From Labilithrix sp. (GTDB taxonomy: Bacteria > Myxococcota_A > Polyangia > Polyangiales > Polyangiaceae): a DNA stretch of 64,000 nt. Position numbers and translations under genes: made by a program. Positions within the stretch are counted from its first letter, which is position 1. Each line of letters starts with the position of its first letter. Location of the stretch: NCBI GenBank assembly GCA_019637105.1, contig JAHBWF010000001.1, positions 162,140 through 226,139 of the forward strand. Reading direction: 5' to 3'. Under the pieces are notes generated by a model. It was not told where the DNA came from. It searched no databases and saw only the letters and a list, made by a program, of their open reading frames with translations. Shown here one piece after another: positions 7,977 to 17,012 of this stretch.

Positions 7977-9773
7977 TCAGAGGATGTCGAGCGGGTAGCC
8001 GCCGTCGGCGCACGCCTTGTGGGCGATCGCCTTGCGGAGCTCGTCGTCGTTGTCCTCGAACGCCGCGACGTTCTCGGCGAGGCGCTTCTCGGCCGCGCGC
8101 GCGAACACCGTGAGCAGATCGATCTCGCGCCGCGCCCCCTCCTCGCCGCGCTTCTCGATCGCGCGCGTGGTCCGCGTGAGGCAGCTCGAGATCGCGTAGA
8201 GATCGATCGCGATGTCCGCCGCGCGCTTCTGCGTGTACTGCATCTCGGCGATGTTCTTGCCGTGGCGGCGGAGCGCCTGGTCGACGCTCCGCGCGAGGTG
8301 CTGCGCGTAGGTGATGACGGTCGCGGCCTCGCGCGCCAGCGTCGGGTGCACGCGCGTGAGCCGATCGCGCATCAGCACGCTCCTGGCCTTCCGCAGCGCG
8401 AGATCGCTGAGGAGGCCGAACCCCTTGATCGGCTCGCGCATCGCCTTCGACACGTCCTCGAGGAGGCCCGACCCCGACAGCGCGAGCCCGGGGCCCTGCA
8501 TCCCCGAGAGCGCGATGAAGCAGCGAAGGATCTCGTTGGTGCCCTCGAACACCATCGCCGCGCGGGCGTCGCGGATCATCCGCTCCCAGGGTCCTCGCCG
8601 GGTGTAGCCGAGCGCGCCGGCGATCTGCGCCGACTCGTTGGCGACGCGCCAGAGCGTCTCCGAGCCGAAGACCTTGCAGATCGCGCTCTCGACCGAGAAG
8701 TCCGTCCGACCGGCGTCGACCAGGCCCGTCGTCAGGTACGTCATGCTCTCGAGGGCGAAGATCTCCGCCGACATCGCCGCGATCTTGTCCTTCACGAGCG
8801 GGAACTCGGCGATGGTCCGACCGAACGTCTTGCGCTCGGTGGCGCGCTCGACCGCGAGGCGGACGAGGCGCTTCGACGCGCCGATGCAGCTCGAGGCCAG
8901 GGCGAGGCGCGCGCTCGTCAGCACCTCCATCGCGACCTTGAAGCCGCGCCCGACGTCGCCGAGCACCTGGGTCGCGGGCACGCGGACGGACGAGAGCCTG
9001 AGGCTCGTCGTCGAGGCGCCGCGCACGCCGAGGGTCGGCTCCTCGGGGCCGCTCGTCACGCCCGCGCCGCGCTCGACGACGAACGCGGTGAGGCGAGGCT
9101 TGGCGCCGTCCTCGGCGGGCGACGTCCGCGCGAAGACGGTGAAGACGTCGGCGACGCCGCCGTTCGTGACCCAGATCTTCTCGCCGTCGATCACGTAGCT
9201 GTCGCCGTCGCGATCGGCGCGCGTCTGGATCGAGCCGGCGTCGCTCCCCGCGCCGACCTCGACCAGGGCGAAGGCGGCGAGCGACTCGCCGCGGGCGCAG
9301 CGTGGCAGGTACTTCGCCTTGAGTTCTTCGGTCCCGAAGTAGAGCAGCGCGGCGAGGCCGAGCGACTGGTGCGCGCTGACGGTCATCGCGAGCGAGCCGT
9401 CGTGCGCGGCGAGCTCCTGCACGACGCGCGCGTACGCGGTGAGCCCGAACCCCGAGCCGCCGTGCGCCTTCGGGACCAGGAGCCCGAAGAGGCCGAGCTC
9501 GCGCAGGCCCGCGAGGACCTCGAGAGGGATGGCCTCCTCGCGGTCGATGCGCGACGCGTCGACGTTCCTCGGGGCGAACCGGCGGATGCCGTCGAGGACC
9601 CCGTTGATCTCGTCCACCTCGGCGCGCGTGGGCTCGGGGTACGGGAAGATCAGGCCCTCGGCGGGCGATCCGACGAACAAGCTCTTGGCGAAGGACTCGT
9701 CACCCGTGCCCGACGCGGTCGGCGTCGGGACCGAGCCGGGGCTCGAGGGCGGGAGCGCTGGAGGCGGCGGCAT
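7977..9773 (-). CDS. Acyl-CoA dehydrogenase, long (VLCAD/ACAD9-like) type
   Basis: The protein has 598 residues. ATG 9773 is preceded by AGGAG and is the first in-frame ATG after a long GC-rich leader. It carries the FAD-dependent acyl-CoA dehydrogenase fold: the N-terminal helical domain (about 60-170), the LVEVGAGSDAGSIQTRA and KIWVTNGGVADVFTVFART middle beta-domain motifs, and the C-terminal helical domain with RKTFGRTIAEFPLVKDKIA and MVFEGTNEILRCFIALSG. The catalytic Glu of VLCAD-type enzymes corresponds to the E of FEGTNEI. About 180 extra C-terminal residues, helical and Arg-rich, match the longer VLCAD/ACAD9 class rather than the 380-residue short-chain class. It should catalyse the first step of fatty acid beta-oxidation. 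It stands alone with no adjacent beta-oxidation genes. Confidence 0.93.
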   Translation of the reverse strand: MPPPPALPPSSPGSVPTPTASGTGDESFAKSLFVGSPAEGLIFPYPEPTRAEVDEINGVLDGIRRFAPRNVDASRIDREEAIPLEVLAGLRELGLFGLLVPKAHGGSGFGLTAYARVVQELAAHDGSLAMTVSAHQSLGLAALLYFGTEELKAKYLPRCARGESLAAFALVEVGAGSDAGSIQTRADRDGDSYVIDGEKIWVTNGGVADVFTVFARTSPAEDGAKPRLTAFVVERGAGVTSGPEEPTLGVRGASTTSLRLSSVRVPATQVLGDVGRGFKVAMEVLTSARLALASSCIGASKRLVRLAVERATERKTFGRTIAEFPLVKDKIAAMSAEIFALESMTYLTTGLVDAGRTDFSVESAICKVFGSETLWRVANESAQIAGALGYTRRGPWERMIRDARAAMVFEGTNEILRCFIALSGMQGPGLALSGSGLLEDVSKAMREPIKGFGLLSDLALRKARSVLMRDRLTRVHPTLAREAATVITYAQHLARSVDQALRRHGKNIAEMQYTQKRAADIAIDLYAISSCLTRTTRAIEKRGEEGARREIDLLTVFARAAEKRLAENVAAFEDNDDELRKAIAHKACADGGYPLDIL

Positions 9774-10168
9774 CTCTCCTAGAATCGCACAAAGCGGGGC
9801 GATCCCGCGCGCCCCGTCGCCCCGAGGCCGCCGCGCGGCGCGATTTGCCTCCTGCGCCCGCGCAAATACGGCTGGGCCTCGGGAAGGGCGCGGCGCGACG
9901 CTGCTCGAGCGATCGTCGCGCTCCAGGCGCCTCGCGGCGCTCGAGCGCCTCGGCTTCGAGCGCGCGGCCGGAGAGGCGGACCGTCGCGAGCGCGTCGTGA
10001 GCCTCACCGCGGAGCGCGGCGCGCTCGCCCGCGGCGAGCCCGCCCGACCCGCCGCCGCCGCCCGGCCTGCTCCAGCCGGCCCGATCGTGCCCAATCGTGC
10101 CCAATCGTAACAGATTAACAATGTGGCCCTGAGGGGTTGCCCGTCGGCGCACGTCTTGCTACGGGTTC
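9774..10168. promoter_or_regulatory. Divergent intergenic region with AT-rich island upstream of folP
   Basis: This 395-nt divergent gap has no supported gene. It is very GC-rich except for about 10086-10125, which holds a direct repeat of TGCCCAATCG followed by the AT-rich run TAACAGATTAACAATG. In this genome such an AT island is a reasonable place for the folP-cdaA-ybbR promoter. No specific sigma-factor boxes can be assigned with confidence. Confidence 0.3.
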
Positions 10169-11101
10169 ATGTTGGTCATGACGCGAAGCTCGAGATTCGC
10201 TGGCGTCGTGAGAGGGGCCGTGGCTCGCCGCGGTGCAGCCCTGATGGGGATCTGCAACGTCACGCCCGACTCCTTCAGCGACGGCGGCCGGTTCTTCGAT
10301 CGCGATGCCGCACGTGCCCGCGTGGACGAGCTCATCGCGGCGGGAGCCGACATCATCGATGTCGGCGGCGAATCGACGCGTCCCGGGAGCAAGGCCGTGC
10401 CCGCGCGCGAGCAGATCGCCCGCGTCCTCCACGTCGTCCAGTACGCCGCGGAGCGCGGAGCGTGCGTCTCGATCGACACCACCAGCGCCGAGGTCGCGGC
10501 CGCCTGCCTCGACGTCGGGGCGCATGCGGTCAACGACGTCTCGCTGCTCGCCGACCCGGACCTTGCGCGCGTCGTCGCGGGCAGCGGCGGCTGCCTCGTC
10601 CTCTCGCACGCGCGCGGCCCCCAGGAGCGGATGAGCGGCTACGGCGGCTGGCCCCTGGGCGCCTACGACGACGTCGTCGTGGACGTGGTCGCCGAGTGGG
10701 AGCGCGCCGCAGCTCGCGCGAACGAGCTCGGCGTTCCGCGCGCCTCCCTCGTCATGGATCCCGGGCTCGGCTTCTCGAAGGCGTCGCGCCACAGCTTCGA
10801 GCTCCTCCGTCGCGCGAGCCAGCTGGTCGCGGCGGTCTCGGCGAACGGCGCGGTGCCGGTCCTCTTCGGCGCGAGCCGCAAGTCGTTCCTCACGCTGGTC
10901 GATCCGCAGCGGCCGCACGCCGAGGCCGGGGAAGCCCAGGCGCCGAGGAGCGAGCCCGCCGATCGCGAGGGCGCGTCGATCGCCGCGGCGCTCCACGCCG
11001 TGCGCGCCGGCGTCCACATCTTGCGGGTCCACGACGTCCGCGCCACGCGTCAGGCCATCGACATGGAGATCGTCCTCGGGACACCCCGGAGGAAGATCTG
11101 A
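10169..11101 (+). CDS. folP: Dihydropteroate synthase
   Basis: The 310-residue protein joins 6-hydroxymethyl-dihydropterin pyrophosphate and p-aminobenzoate in folate synthesis. Family signatures are present: MGICNVTPDSFSDGG (first DHPS signature, about residues 26-40), DIIDVGGESTRPGS (second signature with the phosphate-binding loop), NDVSLL, DPGLGFSK, and the GASRKSF segment that contacts the pterin/pABA site. A short insertion (EAGEAQAPRSEPAD) follows the GASRKSF motif. The start is ATG 10169, with ATG 10178 as alternative. Its stop TGA overlaps the ATG of cdaA by one base (11101), so translation is coupled. The same folP-cdaA-ybbR order is known in other deltaproteobacteria-like genomes. 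Confidence 0.96.
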   Translation: MLVMTRSSRFAGVVRGAVARRGAALMGICNVTPDSFSDGGRFFDRDAARARVDELIAAGADIIDVGGESTRPGSKAVPAREQIARVLHVVQYAAERGACVSIDTTSAEVAAACLDVGAHAVNDVSLLADPDLARVVAGSGGCLVLSHARGPQERMSGYGGWPLGAYDDVVVDVVAEWERAAARANELGVPRASLVMDPGLGFSKASRHSFELLRRASQLVAAVSANGAVPVLFGASRKSFLTLVDPQRPHAEAGEAQAPRSEPADREGASIAAALHAVRAGVHILRVHDVRATRQAIDMEIVLGTPRRKI

Positions 11102-12243
11102 TGCTCGAGGGTATCCGCTACCTCTTCGCAGCGCGTCCGCTCCTCCAGATCCTCGTCGACGTCGCAGACGTCCTCATCGTCACCTACGTCGTCTATCGCG
11201 CGCTCCTCGTCCTCCGCGGGACGCGCGCGATGCAGATGGGCACGGGGCTGGGGGTCATCTTCCTCATCTACGTCGTCGCGAAGTGGGCCGGGCTCGTCAC
11301 CCTGTTCAACCTCCTCTCTTCGCTGCTCTCGTCGGTCATCCTCATCGTCGTCGTCGTCTTCCAGAACGACATCCGACGCGGGCTGATGCGCGTGGGATCG
11401 CGCGCGTTCTTCGCCGGGATGGCGCGCCAGCAGGAGACCCGCGTGATCGACGAGGTGGTCGGAGCCTCGACCGAGCTCGCGCGTCATCGCATCGGCGCGC
11501 TCATCTGCTTCGAGCAGGACGCCAACCTCGACGAGTTCGTCGTCGGACAGGGGACCACCGTCGACGCGCAGGTCCAGCGCGAGCTGCTCGTCAGCATGTT
11601 CATCCCGGAGAGTTTGAACAAGCTGCACGACGGCGCGGTCGTCATCCGCAACCTCCGCATCGCGAAGGCCGGCGTCTTCTTCCCGATGCCGGACCTCAAG
11701 CTCCTCGACAAGTCGCTCGGCTCGCGCCACCGCGCGGCGCTCGGCATCACCGAAGAGACCGACGCCGTGGTCGTGGTCGTGTCGGAGGAGCGCGGCACCA
11801 TCAGCTTCTGCTTCAACGGCAACATCGCCCCGAACCTCGACGGCGCCCAGCTCAAGCAGGCGCTCCTCGGGCTCTTCGGCCAGCGCGCGCGCGCGAAGAA
11901 GAAGGGCGCCAAGGGGCGCAGCTCGCTCAGCCCGAACACCGGGTCGTTCCGGCTCACGGTCCCGCCGCAGGCCCCGACCATCGCGGAGCGCGAGAAGGGC
12001 GCCGCGACCAACCTCGACACGCCGAGCGCCGGCCGGCGCTCCGCGATCCCGCTCGCCGAGGACTCGGTGCCGGCGCAGCGCGTCACCGATCCGATGGCGA
12101 CGCGCCCGATGCAGCCGTCGCCCACCCTCGCCACGCCGCTGCCCACCTCGGTGCCGATGCAGTCGATCGCGACGCCGCTCCCGACCCCGGTGCCGATGCC
12201 GCGGAGCTCGTCGACGCCTACGCCGAAGGACGGCGGCGACTGA
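11101..12243 (+). CDS. cdaA: Diadenylate cyclase (c-di-AMP synthase), CdaA type
   Basis: The 380-residue membrane enzyme makes cyclic di-AMP from two ATP. Three N-terminal hydrophobic segments (residues about 15-85) precede a DAC domain with the hallmark motifs DGA (D177-A179, in KLHDGAVVIR) and RHR (R209-R211, in GSRHRAALG). TEETDAVVVVVSEERG follows as expected. Family members are usually about 270 residues; here a Pro/Ser/Thr-rich tail of about 110 residues is added, with a duplicated ATPLPT/VPM pattern. The gene is translationally coupled to folP and followed by its usual partner ybbR (cdaR). The signalling targets are not visible in this window. Confidence 0.95.
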   Translation: MLEGIRYLFAARPLLQILVDVADVLIVTYVVYRALLVLRGTRAMQMGTGLGVIFLIYVVAKWAGLVTLFNLLSSLLSSVILIVVVVFQNDIRRGLMRVGSRAFFAGMARQQETRVIDEVVGASTELARHRIGALICFEQDANLDEFVVGQGTTVDAQVQRELLVSMFIPESLNKLHDGAVVIRNLRIAKAGVFFPMPDLKLLDKSLGSRHRAALGITEETDAVVVVVSEERGTISFCFNGNIAPNLDGAQLKQALLGLFGQRARAKKKGAKGRSSLSPNTGSFRLTVPPQAPTIAEREKGAATNLDTPSAGRRSAIPLAEDSVPAQRVTDPMATRPMQPSPTLATPLPTSVPMQSIATPLPTPVPMPRSSSTPTPKDGGD

Positions 12244-12336
12244 AGAGGTGCCCGAGGTCGCGGCGGCGCAGCCCGCGGACGTGGGGCGCACTCGCGCTGG
12301 ATGAATCGTTCGACCGTCGTATCGATCGGGGAGTAA

Positions 12337-13263
12337 GTGAACGCCATGTGGGACCGCATCAAGGCGATGCTCACGGAGAACCTGAACCTGAAGCTTTTGA
12401 GCTTCGCGTTCGCGCTCGTCCTCTACTCGCTCGTCCACGGCGGGCAGGACGCGCGCGGCTCGATCTCCGTCGATCTCGAGGTCAACCTCCCGCCCGAGAG
12501 CGGCGACAAGGTCTTCATCGGCACCATCCCGCGCGACGTTCGCATCTTCGTGCGCGGCTCGGCGCAGACGATCGAGAACCTCCGCGGCGGCGCCGTCCAC
12601 ATGATCCTCGACCTCACCAACTCGCCCGAGCGCGTCGTCTTCAACGAGAAGATGGTGCGCCTGCCGGAGGGCGTCCGGGTGGAGATCGAACAGTTCGAGC
12701 CGCCGTCGATCGACCTCAAATGGGAGCAGCGCGTGACGCGCGACGTGCCGGTGCAGTTGAGCGTCGTCGGATCGCCGGCCGACGGCTACGTGGTCAAGGG
12801 GCCGCTCGTCGCCGAGCCGAAGACGGTGAAGGTGCGCGGGCCGCAGAGCGACGTCATGGTGCTCCAGCATTTGCGCGCCGAGGCGTTCGACGTCCGCACG
12901 ATCACCTCGGAGGGTCAGTACCCGAGGCAGCTCGCGATCGAGCGGCCCAACCCTCGGCTGAAGGTCGACCCGCAGAGCGTCGTCGTCACGGCCGAGATCA
13001 CCCGCGAGGTCTCCACGCGAGACTTCCAGAAGCTGCCGGTCGCGGTCGTCGGCACGCCGAAGGGCAAGTCCCAGCCGCCGGACGTGGACGTCCGCCTCGT
13101 CTGCCCGCCCGAGATCGCGCGGAGCTTGAGGCCGGAGCAGATCGTCCCGCAGGTCGAGGTGACGTCGAAGGAGCCCACCGGGAGCATGCGGTTGCCCGTG
13201 GTGGTGCAAATGGACAAGTGCGAGGCGTACATCACGCCGCGCGACGTCGTCGTCAAATGGTGA
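12337..13263 (+). CDS. ybbR: YbbR-domain protein (CdaR-like regulator of diadenylate cyclase)
   Basis: The protein has 308 residues with one N-terminal membrane segment (LLSFAFALVLYSLVHGG, about residues 18-36) followed by repeated extracytoplasmic YbbR domains of about 80 residues. Recurring signatures are VRGSAQTIENL, VRGPQSDVMVLQHLRAEAFD and VELSVVG-like strands. In Firmicutes the YbbR protein CdaR binds and modulates CdaA. The position 93 nt after cdaA supports the same role here, which remains inferred. The start at ATG 12337 (MNAMWDRIK) could also be 12346. The glmM gene that often follows this pair is not present. Confidence 0.92.
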   Translation: MNAMWDRIKAMLTENLNLKLLSFAFALVLYSLVHGGQDARGSISVDLEVNLPPESGDKVFIGTIPRDVRIFVRGSAQTIENLRGGAVHMILDLTNSPERVVFNEKMVRLPEGVRVEIEQFEPPSIDLKWEQRVTRDVPVQLSVVGSPADGYVVKGPLVAEPKTVKVRGPQSDVMVLQHLRAEAFDVRTITSEGQYPRQLAIERPNPRLKVDPQSVVVTAEITREVSTRDFQKLPVAVVGTPKGKSQPPDVDVRLVCPPEIARSLRPEQIVPQVEVTSKEPTGSMRLPVVVQMDKCEAYITPRDVVVKW

Positions 13264-13582
13264 CCCGCGGCGAGGGGTGACCCGCGGCCGCCGGCCGTCG
13301 CGTGCAAGTGCGACGCCGAGGCGCAACGCGGTCGCGTCGATCCCGGGACGCGCCGAGCCCGCGAACGGGTCCCTGGAATCGGCGCGAGGAGCCGGAGCGT
13401 CGGGGCGATCGCCCGACGGGTGCGCGCGGAGCGTGCGGAGAAGGAGCCCGGCCCCTCCGTCGTCGCGGGCACGATCTGGCTACGGGACGATCCACGCGAG
13501 CCTGTGGTCGAGCTTGGTTCGAGGCGCTCCGCGTTCATCCGCGCTTGATCGATCGCACCGAGGATGGGACCTTGGATCGTCG
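13264..13582. other. Intergenic gap, 319 nt, no recognised feature
   Basis: The kinase reading frame extends back through this region, but its composition (Arg/Ser/Ala-rich, irregular third positions) does not look coding. No strong terminator after ybbR or promoter for the kinase could be identified. Confidence 0.4.
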
Positions 13583-15805
13583 ATGGCGGAGGAGCTGCCG
13601 ATCCTCGTCGCGGCGGTCACGGACGAGAAGGGGCGTGAGCTCGCCGAAGCCGCGCGCCTGGGTCGCACCGTGTGGGTGCCGCTCGAGCGCGAGCCCGCGC
13701 GGTCGGGACCGCACCGCCTCGAGGGCTACACCGCGACGGCCGACGCGCCGCTCTGCTTGCTGGCCGAGCCGCTCGGGACGACGAGCGAGCGCGGGAGCGC
13801 CCTCCGCCTCTACCCGTGGGAGGAGCTGCGCCCCGAGACCGCGCCCCCGCCGGCGCCGGCCGATCCGTTCGTCGGGCGCGCCATCGCCGGCGGGCGCTAC
13901 GAGATCCTCTCGCGGCTCGGCGAGGGCAGCATCGGCGCGGTCTACAGCGCGCGCCACACGGGGCTCGGGAACATGGTGGCCGTGAAGGTCCTCCACGTGG
14001 CCTTCCAGCGCGACGTCGAGTTCTGCCGTCGCTTCTACGCCGAGGCCCTCGCGCTCTCCCGCCTCGACCACGCGAACCTCGTCCACATCTACGACTTCGG
14101 GCAGGAGCCCGACGGCCTGCTCTACCTCTCGATGGCGTTCGTCGAGGGCGCGACGCTGCGCGCGATGCAGCGCGTCGAGCGGGTCTTCGAGGTGCCGCGC
14201 ATCGTGTCCTTGATGCTCGAGATCTCCGCCGGCCTCGGGCACGCGCACGGTCGAGGCCTCATCCACCGCGACGTGAAGCCGGACAACGTGATGGTCGTCG
14301 CGAAGGAGGACGACGACGGGCACCGCGTGGAGCGCGTGAAGGTCCTCGACTTCGGCTTCGCCGTGCCGCCGAGCGTCTCCGGCGAGGTCGCGCAGCGCCT
14401 GGCGGGGACGCCCGTGTACATGTCCCCCGAGCAGTGCCTGGGCGAGGAGCTCGACGCCCGGAGCGACGTCTACGCCTGCGGAGTCATGATGTACGAGCTC
14501 GCGACGGGGACGGTCCCGTTCCTCGCGTGCGACGCCGAGTCGATCCGCAGGATGCACGTGTCGATGCCCGCGCCGCTCGTCTCCGCCACGCGGCCCGACG
14601 TCGATCCGCGCTTCGACGCGCTCGTTCGACGCGCGCTCTCGAAGTCGAGGCACGAGCGCCACCCGAACATGCAGGAGCTCCGCGCCGAGCTGAAGGGCCT
14701 GCTCACGCCCGCGGGCGCGCCGTCTCCGTCCAGCGGCCGCGGCCTCTCGGGCTCGCGCGGCCAGGACAGCCGACCGTCGCTGCCCGTCCCGGCGTCGTCG
14801 CCGACGGTCCCGCCGCCGCCGAGCCGCCCCTCCACCGCGGACTGGCTCGAGGACCGCGCCGAGGGGTTCGCCCGCTTCATGGACGAGGCCCGGACGACCC
14901 CGGCGACCGACGCGCTCACGAAGGATCCGCACGGCTGGCTCGGCGAGCTCGCGCGCGAGCGCGATCGGCGCGCCTTCGTCCGGCGGCTCTCGGAGCTCGA
15001 CGGCGCGGTGCGCGTCCTCGCTCAACGCGGCGACGCGGCGACGCTCCAGCGCGTGTCCGTCGTCGTCTCGGGGCTCGCGGATCGCGGCCGGAGCGATCCC
15101 GCGGTGCGCGACGCGCTCGCCGGGGTGGCGAGGCTGTTCGTCGATCCCGAGCTGCTCGGCCCCGTCGCGGAGCGCCTCCTCGCGCCCCAGGACGCGCAGC
15201 TCGACCAGGGCAGCGCCGCCGCCGAGCTCATCGCCCGCGCGGGCGTCGCGGGCGCCTACGCGCTGTACGGCGCCCGCACGCGGCTCACGGCCGACCAGCG
15301 CGCGCGCATCGCGTTCGTGAAGACGATGAAGTCGCTCGGCGACTCCGCCTCGCCGGTGATCCGCGCCGCGCTCGCGCGGCTCTTCGAGCAGGCCACGGGC
15401 GGGCAGCACCGCGCGGCGACCGAGCTCGCCGAGGACCTGCTGCTCGGCGTCTCGAAGGCGGACGAGGCCACCGGACAGCTCGTGCTCAAGTTCGCGTCGT
15501 CGCCCGTCCCGAGCCTCTGCCGCGCCGCCGCGCGCGCGATGACGCGCGCCTGGGGCGAGCGCGCGCGCCCTTTGCTGCTCCACCTCGTGCAGCACGAGGA
15601 CGACAGCGTCCTCGTCGCGGCGGTCGTCGGGCTCCGCGAGATCGACGGCGTCGACCTCGAGGCCGTCGCGCGCATCGGCGCGCAGGTCGCCGCCGGACGG
15701 GTCAGGACGCAGCAGCTCCACGCCGTGATCGCCGCGGCGCTCCGGTCGGCGTCCGCGAGCGCGTCCGCGGAGGCGGCCGGCGTGCTCCAGCGTCTCGGCG
15801 CCTGA
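13583..15805 (+). CDS. Ser/Thr protein kinase with C-terminal HEAT-like helical region
   Basis: The protein has 740 residues from ATG 13583 (MAEELPILVAAV). Residues about 1-95 form an unassigned N-terminal domain ending in a Pro-rich linker. The protein kinase domain (about 105-375) is of Hanks type: glycine loop LGEGSIGAVYSA, VAVKVL lysine, HRDVKPDNVM catalytic loop, LDFGFA metal-binding motif and GTPVYMSPEQ. A Ser/Pro-rich linker (about 380-420) leads to about 300 residues of helical repeats. No transmembrane segment is evident, so it is likely cytoplasmic. An opposing PP2C-type phosphatase gene lies 1.2 kb downstream. Myxobacteria typically carry many such kinases; the substrate is unknown. 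Confidence 0.93.
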   Translation: MAEELPILVAAVTDEKGRELAEAARLGRTVWVPLEREPARSGPHRLEGYTATADAPLCLLAEPLGTTSERGSALRLYPWEELRPETAPPPAPADPFVGRAIAGGRYEILSRLGEGSIGAVYSARHTGLGNMVAVKVLHVAFQRDVEFCRRFYAEALALSRLDHANLVHIYDFGQEPDGLLYLSMAFVEGATLRAMQRVERVFEVPRIVSLMLEISAGLGHAHGRGLIHRDVKPDNVMVVAKEDDDGHRVERVKVLDFGFAVPPSVSGEVAQRLAGTPVYMSPEQCLGEELDARSDVYACGVMMYELATGTVPFLACDAESIRRMHVSMPAPLVSATRPDVDPRFDALVRRALSKSRHERHPNMQELRAELKGLLTPAGAPSPSSGRGLSGSRGQDSRPSLPVPASSPTVPPPPSRPSTADWLEDRAEGFARFMDEARTTPATDALTKDPHGWLGELARERDRRAFVRRLSELDGAVRVLAQRGDAATLQRVSVVVSGLADRGRSDPAVRDALAGVARLFVDPELLGPVAERLLAPQDAQLDQGSAAAELIARAGVAGAYALYGARTRLTADQRARIAFVKTMKSLGDSASPVIRAALARLFEQATGGQHRAATELAEDLLLGVSKADEATGQLVLKFASSPVPSLCRAAARAMTRAWGERARPLLLHLVQHEDDSVLVAAVVGLREIDGVDLEAVARIGAQVAAGRVRTQQLHAVIAAALRSASASASAEAAGVLQRLGA

Positions 15806-15808
15806 GCG

Positions 15809-15823
15809 CGCCGGCCTCCGGCG
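15809..15823. terminator. Small GC hairpin between convergent genes
   Basis: Arms CGCCGG and CCGGCG with a 3-nt loop lie directly after the kinase stop and before the 3' end of lolD. There is no T-tract, so a terminator function is tentative. Confidence 0.3.
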
Positions 15824-15871
15824 TCGCCGCGCGCGAGTCACCCGCCGTGGGCGCGAGCGCGCGGCGGGGGC

Positions 15872-16618
15872 TCAGACCTCGACCTTGCCGGTCCGCTCGC
15901 TCACGTCGGAGGCGGCGTTCGCGCCGCGGGCGCGGCGCTCGTCGCGCTCGACTCGGCCGTCGCGCAGCGTGACCACGCGAGGCATGCCCGCGGCGAGCGC
16001 GGCGTTGTGCGTGACGATCACGATGGTCGTCTTGCGCTGCTCGTTCACCGTGTAAAAGAGCTGATGGATCTGCTCGCTCGTGCGCGAGTCGAGGTTGCCG
16101 GTGGGCTCGTCGGCGAGGAGCAGCTTCGGCTCGAGGACCAGCGCCCGCGCGAGCGCGACGCGCTGCTGCTCGCCGCCGGAGAGCTCGCCGGGGCGGTGGA
16201 GCACGCGCTCCTTCAAGCCCACCTCCTCGAGCAGCGCCCGCGCGCGGGTCTCCATGTCGCGGCGCGATCGGCCCTGGATGAGGCCCGGCATGACGACGTT
16301 CTCGAGCGCGCTGAACTCGGGCAGGAGGTGGTGAAACTGGAAGACGAAGCCGATCGTCCGGTTGCGGAGCGCGGCCAGGCGGGTGCCCGAGAGCTCGGTC
16401 AGCTCGGCGTCGTCGATCTTGAGCGAGCCAGACGTGATGACGTCCAGCGTGCCGATGCAGTGGAGCAGGGTGGATTTCCCCGCGCCGGACTGGCCGACGA
16501 TGCCGACCATCTCGCCCTCGTCGATCGTGAGGTCGATCCCGCGAAGGACGTCGAGCGTCCGCCCCATGTGCTGGAAGGACTTCTTGACGTCCTTGGCGAC
16601 GACGACTGGACGAGCCAT
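15872..16618 (-). CDS. lolD: LolD-type ABC transporter ATPase (lipoprotein release)
   Basis: The 248-residue ATPase matches the LolD/MacB subfamily in length and sequence. It has Walker [10 protein letters not shown] (about residues 42-50), the Q-loop region [21 protein letters not shown] typical of LolD, the signature [15 protein letters not shown], Walker [13 protein letters not shown] and the H-loop VTHN. LolD powers LolCE, which extracts lipoproteins from the inner membrane. No permease gene is adjacent; a LolC-type permease lies at 40310-42820. The start ATG 16618 has a weak AGAGG upstream. The leader contains copy A of a multi-hairpin repeat. A C-terminal extension after the ATPase core is Arg/Ala-rich. 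Confidence 0.92.
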   Translation of the reverse strand: MARPVVVAKDVKKSFQHMGRTLDVLRGIDLTIDEGEMVGIVGQSGAGKSTLLHCIGTLDVITSGSLKIDDAELTELSGTRLAALRNRTIGFVFQFHHLLPEFSALENVVMPGLIQGRSRRDMETRARALLEEVGLKERVLHRPGELSGGEQQRVALARALVLEPKLLLADEPTGNLDSRTSEQIHQLFYTVNEQRKTTIVIVTHNAALAAGMPRVVTLRDGRVERDERRARGANAASDVSERTGKVEV

Positions 16619-16631
16619 GATCGTGCCTCTT

Positions 16632-16799
16632 CTAAATCAACGAGCGCGAAGCTCGATCAAAATTCAGCTCGCGAAGCGAGCGCCGCGTGGGGTGGGGTCC
16701 CGAAAAAGCGCGCCTTTTCGGGGCGGGGCGGCGCGTGCCGCCCCGTGATGACAACGAGCCGAATGGGCCGAGCATGACGTTCGAATCGTGCTCGGTCAT
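16632..16799 (-). repeat. Multi-hairpin interspersed repeat, copy A
   Basis: Read on the minus strand, this about 168-bp element matches copy B (33168-33331) over most of its length. It contains five hairpins in a row: an imperfect CGAGCACGA/TCATGCTCG stem, a GGGGCGGC/GCCGCCCC stem, CCCGAAAA/TTTTCGGG, GCTCGC-TTC-GCGAGC, and CGAGC/GCTCG. It lies in the 5' leader of lolD, ending 13 nt before the start codon, with hairpin order running toward the gene. Together with the 16800-17012 stretch, which shows nothing else recognisable, it fills the divergent lolD/PP2C gap. Confidence 0.8.
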
Positions 16800-17012
16800 G
16801 TAGCACACGAGACCCCTCGGCTGTTTCCCTTCGCGAACGACCGGGCTCGGGCGCCCGCGCTTCGAGGCGGGCTGCCCCAATGGGGAAGGACGGCCACGCG
16901 ACGCGCGACCCCGCTCGCGCCCGCGGGCCATTGATCTCGCGCAGTTCGGGGGCGCCGCGCCGCGACGGAATCGGCCAAGCTCGTGCAATACTCAGCGGTA
17001 GAGGAGCCCCCG

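Noticed and set aside
10086-10112. Direct repeats of TGCCCAATCG as origin iterons
   Set aside because: There are only two copies, with no dnaA, no dnaA-box cluster and no AT-rich unwinding region of adequate size.
16632-16988. Minus-strand open frame of about 118 codons upstream of lolD
   Set aside because: It runs through the multi-hairpin repeat; the similar peptide in the other copy reflects the DNA repeat, not a conserved protein.
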